Shown here: piece by piece, positions 60,506 to 64,000 of the stretch | Position numbering within the stretch: the first letter of the stretch is position 1 | Layout: every line of letters starts with the position of its first letter | From: Tanypteryx hageni | Taxonomy: Eukaryota; Arthropoda; Insecta; Odonata; Petaluridae | Assembly: GCA_028673005.1 (NCBI GenBank) | Contig: CM054115.1 | Location: forward strand, 190,133,548 to 190,197,547 | DNA: 64,000 nt | Direction: 5' to 3' | The notes under the pieces: generated by a model | What the model was told of the DNA's origin: nothing | Databases searched by the model: none | What the model saw: the letters and a program-made list of their open reading frames with translations, nothing else | Position numbers and translations under genes: made by a program

Positions 60506-62079
60506 GTAAGTTGGAAACAATCTTTCCTCTGTGTCTAAACCTGTTGTGCAGAAAAATTGCTCTCTGGAAAACATGCAGTTTTCTATTTCTTCTGAAAGTC
60601 ACTTATTGCATAAAAATATCCAATTATGGTACATTGCACATTTCTCATAAACTGTATCGCCAAACTGTATTGGTTTCAAAATCCTGGAGTGTTTATATCT
60701 TTTCCAGAATTACATTGTCAATAATCAGCATCAATTAGATTTATTTGAACAACTTACATGCAAATAATACGTTGCCAAGGTCACTTAAAATTTCATGTAC
60801 TTTAATAAGGACAGACTTGTAAAATACTTAGCACATACTCGTGTATATGTTGAGATTTAAGACAAAATTTTTAGTGAAAACTCAGGGGTCAACTTATACA
60901 TGAGAAATGTATTCGATAGGTTTAAACTCATGACTTTATTTGCCCTGCATTTATTAAAATTTGATGGAATTATACTCTTGTTGTACTTTAACTGTATCAA
61001 TAACTATCGAATATTTAAATAGCAATGTATATGAAAGAATAAATTGCTATATAATTTGGTGATCCTAAGTTGATCTAGGATGCTTTGCAGATAATTAAGC
61101 AAATTTGGTAAACCTAACGTTTGGTAACGTGATGGCAGCAAGACAAAAAACTGGCAGCAAGACAGATGGGCAATATGGTAACTCCGTAACATGTAAACAA
61201 AGAAACACCGCAGGGGATTTGTGGAAAGGCAACGCCTACCTCTAAGCATCGCAGATTAAATTAGTATCGCCGAAGTATTTATGGTACTGTGCACATAACC
61301 GGGGTGAAGGTAAACAAGATGACGCTAGCACTGGCGATGAGAAATGGAAATACCAGTAGGAAAGGCGGAAAAACAGAAGACAAATGTAAATTTAAGATTT
61401 CGAGGTTTGTAATGAAACAACATAGGCAACTGGAGACATGTAATATTATTTATTGTTACGTCGGCGGCTCTAGCATCTTTTTGTTTATGTTTTGCATCCT
61501 TTCCTTCCATGTTCACATTTGCCCTCACCGAGATATTGTACTACGTACTCATACCTACATATTATGGAAATTTGAAACTTACAAAATATTATGCTTCCCC
61601 ACCGGGTTGGGTTGGTTAAAGGTTGGCTTGGTTTTCCTTCCACATTCAAATTTGCACTCTCTGAGGGGTAGGTTCCACTGTTCCTCTTCCAAAAACGTGT
61701 GAAACATGGATTTTCTAGGACCACATAGTACATCTTTCTGCCACTTTATCGTCAATTTTGGCATCATCTATCCTCCGCAATCCAACGTCAGTTTTGTTCT
61801 CTGATCTCCTTTACAAAGATAGCTTCTGAATGAGCGTCAGGACAAAATACAAAGTCTAACCTGAGTCATTTGATCTATTACAAAGGCATATACAATGTAA
61901 GGACTTTCGATGTTATGCAGTGGCACTGTAGGAAACATCGGACTGCTTCGCTGCTACTTTGACACAATGTAGTTATATCGGACTAAAGGGAACTTAATGT
62001 GGAACTCAATGGATCAATATGTATTGAATACAAAAAAATTCGTTCTACTACACCTGAAAATCTGGAGTTGAGTTATACA
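60506..62079. other. Intron 12 sequence up to the hAT
   Basis: A locally inverted pair (gtgtatatgttgag near 60840 and caacttatacatgag near 60890) and a related ttgagttatacat at 62068 suggest the ends of one more TIR element, but no clean duplication is visible. No coding exon found. Confidence 0.35.
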
Positions 62080-62446
62080 TAGGCTTACCATACGTCCTGG
62101 TTTGGCCGGGACAGTCCCGGTTTGAAGGGTCTGTCCCGGTGTCCCATCCGGTGAGCAAATTTGTCCCGGCTGACACTGAAATGCCCCGGAATATCCCGGT
62201 ATGTCTCGGTTAGGCCCGCTGTTCACTAGAAGGAGAAATACGCAGCGAGAAATGTGTATATCGAAAACATTGTATCAAATGTTATCAATTGTGTCGACCG
62301 AAGCGAGAAATGCATCGAGCAACTCTTAAAGTGGTTCGACAGTTTTTCCTCCACCACGCATCCTCGAAGACTCTTGACTGACTATTGAGTGTTTGTCACT
62401 TGGCTGAATCCCTGTGTTAGAAGCTGAACTAAGCGAGAAACTCTTC

Positions 62447-62815
62447 CCATCTCATTGTCAGTACAGTGCACGCTCCGTGTGGCTGTGAATTTGAGAGGTA
62501 GGTGCAATTATAGTATATGTGCTTTATTAGACCAAATTCTACTATGGGAGACAGCTTGTTTAAATTAATTAAATCTCCATTCAAAATTCTCTGCAGGAAT
62601 TTACACCAGTCTACAATTATTTGATTTACGCCATCTCATTATCAGTTCGGTGCACCCCCCGTGTGGCTGTGAATTTGAGAGGTAGGTGCGGTTATAGTAT
62701 TTGTTCTTTACTTGTCTAAATTCTACTATGGGAGATCACTTGTTTAAATTAATAAAATCTCCATACAAACTTCTCTGTAGAAATTATAGCATTCAACAAC
62801 TATTTATTGATTTCC
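62447..62815. repeat. 184-bp tandem duplication
   Basis: Units start ccatctcattgtcagtacag (62447) and ccatctcattatcagttcgg (62631). Both contain tgtggctgtgaatttgagag and aattctactatgggaga. They lie between the hAT end and its coding region, perhaps a duplicated promoter or 5' UTR. Confidence 0.9.
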
Positions 62816-63648
62816 ATCCAATTCACGCCTAGCATTTTTTAGATATCTCTCAAGCCAGTAATAAATTAACAGCCTAATATCTTCTAAACTGATTCGTGAA
62901 TTGTTAGAGTCGCAAACTTTATCTTATAATTCGTCTTGTAATTTTTGATTATGAATTTTCAACTATAACTTCTAAGTTTATACACATTCACTTTTATGGA
63001 ATTTAAGTAAATGCATTTTTTCAGCATTTTTGGCATTTATATGACGTTTTAAGATGCTTTTAATTTTTTGTTTACTTATGTAACTTAGGTGTATTTTAGA
63101 TCTATCACTATTTCACTTTTCTTTCTTATTAATAATCACTCATCTTAATCTTTGTATCATTTTAATCATTAACACATTTATTTACAATTTTCATAGTATT
63201 TTTATTATATTATAGATTAATTTATATACGTTTCTTCTTTTTCTTTGGTGAATCTGTCCTCGGACAGGTTTCATTTAAACTGCTCTCTCCATGTTGCCCG
63301 GTCTTGTGCCGCCTCCCTCAACTCTTCATAATTCCTTCCCATCATTAGGTCTGTCATCATATTATATCTTCCTCTTTTTCCCCTAATCTTTTCTTCTATT
63401 ATTCTTTTCTGCAAACAATCCTTTCTTAAATTTTACCCTTCCAATTCGCTTTTCTCTTTCTTATAGCTTTCATAATGCTTCTACTTTCATTTATTCTCTC
63501 TAGCACGTTTCTATAATAAATGAATTTTAATTTCATTATTGTTTAAATAAGTGGTCACTATAATTGAATTTTCCAATTTATTCTGTCCTTGTAGTATATT
63601 TGCGTGAGTTTTTATTAAATATTTTGCCCTCTTATTTCAGTTAATCTA

Positions 63649-64000
63649 ATGCCAAAAAGAAGCTGTAAATTTAACGATGAATTACAAAAAGAATATCCGT
63701 TTTTGAAAAAAGTTTGTGGGAAATCTGATAGGGTTAAGTGTACACAATGTTTCTCAGAATTCTCAGTTTCTCACGGTGGACGTTCTGACATAAAAGGACA
63801 TCTTCAATGTGCCAAACATAAAGCTAGTTTGGTTGCAGCTGATAGTACTTCATCCCTTCTGCCATTCTTTAAAAGCACTGAAACAGTTGAAAAAGATTTA
63901 TTAATAGCTTCCAAAGAAGCAACTTTTGCATTTCATACTGCCGTTCCCAATTTAAGCTTCAAAACAGCTGACTGCTCGTTGAAGTTAATTTCTGAGTTGT
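63649..64000 (+). CDS. hAT transposase N-terminus (BED-like finger), partial
   Basis: ATG at 63649, just after a splice-acceptor-like ttatttcag, opens an uninterrupted frame to the window end (117 codons). It reads MPKRSCKFNDELQKEYPFLK, VKCTQCFSEFSVSHGGRSDI and KGHLQCAKHKASLV, a BED-type C-x2-C...H-x4-H finger. FFKSTETVEKDLLIASKEAT and FAFHTAVPNLSFKTADC, the usual start of the hAT core, follow. Unlike the other hAT copies here it has no stop so far, so it may be recent. Confidence 0.88.
   Translation, partial: MPKRSCKFNDELQKEYPFLKKVCGKSDRVKCTQCFSEFSVSHGGRSDIKGHLQCAKHKASLVAADSTSSLLPFFKSTETVEKDLLIASKEATFAFHTAVPNLSFKTADCSLKLISEL

Larger units (their letters stand above)
62080..64000 (+). mobile_element. 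hAT transposon, left part, runs off the window
   Basis: Left end taggcttaccatacgtcctg followed by repeated cccgg motifs (gtcccggtttg, tgtcccggtgtcccatccgg). A two-copy tandem repeat and a hAT N-terminal reading frame follow at the spacing usual for this group. The right end and target duplication lie outside. Confidence 0.75.

Noticed and set aside
61289..61702. 137-residue ORF after exon 12 as a further PHLDB exon
   Set aside because: Not flanked by acceptor and donor in the required phase, and lacks coiled-coil or PH-domain features.

Overview
This is a 64 kb piece of an arthropod nuclear genome. It is AT-rich, has long introns, and is crowded with DNA transposons (hAT, pogo/Tigger, mariner, PIF/Harbinger, piggyBac-type TTAA elements) plus two non-LTR retrotransposons. 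Nothing in it fixes the species. No operon, bacterial gene, CRISPR array or rRNA is present.

The only host gene I can support is the 5' two-thirds of a plus-strand PHLDB (LL5-type) gene. Twelve coding exons run from the start codon at 5752 to 60505. Every junction keeps frame, giving 967 codons, and the gene continues past the window because the expected C-terminal PH domain is not reached. Exons 1-3 make a PHLDB/kinesin-3-type FHA domain, exons 4-7 a Ser/Pro/Gly-rich linker containing the family motif around EEILNMCAEY, and exons 8-12 the coiled coil. Intron 9 uses a GC donor.

The rest is mobile DNA, mostly in the introns. Upstream (1-2233) is a decayed ZMYM/TTF-type hAT with a 17-bp minisatellite. 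Intron 2 carries a TA-flanked MITE, a hAT MITE with a perfect 8-bp duplication, a broken mariner and a complete-ended PIF/Harbinger whose nuclease and MADF/BESS genes lie on opposite strands with exons interlocked. Intron 4 holds a dead pogo, a field of 20-bp palindromes and piggyBac-like ends. Intron 6 contains a four-level nest: a tandem repeat, a pogo/Tigger element (24747-34484), a hAT (27593-32829), and a TTAA element (29963-31743). Intron 8 holds three MITEs, a 5'-truncated RNase H LINE with a 14-bp duplication and an internally deleted Tigger. Intron 9 has two TIR elements, one enclosing a tRNA-like sequence between 27-bp inverted arms. Intron 10 is nearly all one nest: a pogo-type element (49180-59486) holding a hAT (49188-56619), which holds a LINE, and a separate mariner. 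The last kilobases (62080-64000) begin another hAT whose BED-finger reading frame is open and runs off the window.

Insertion boundaries rest on paired terminal inverted repeats plus target-site duplications read directly from the sequence. Family names come from recognisable protein motifs. No alignments or database searches were run.
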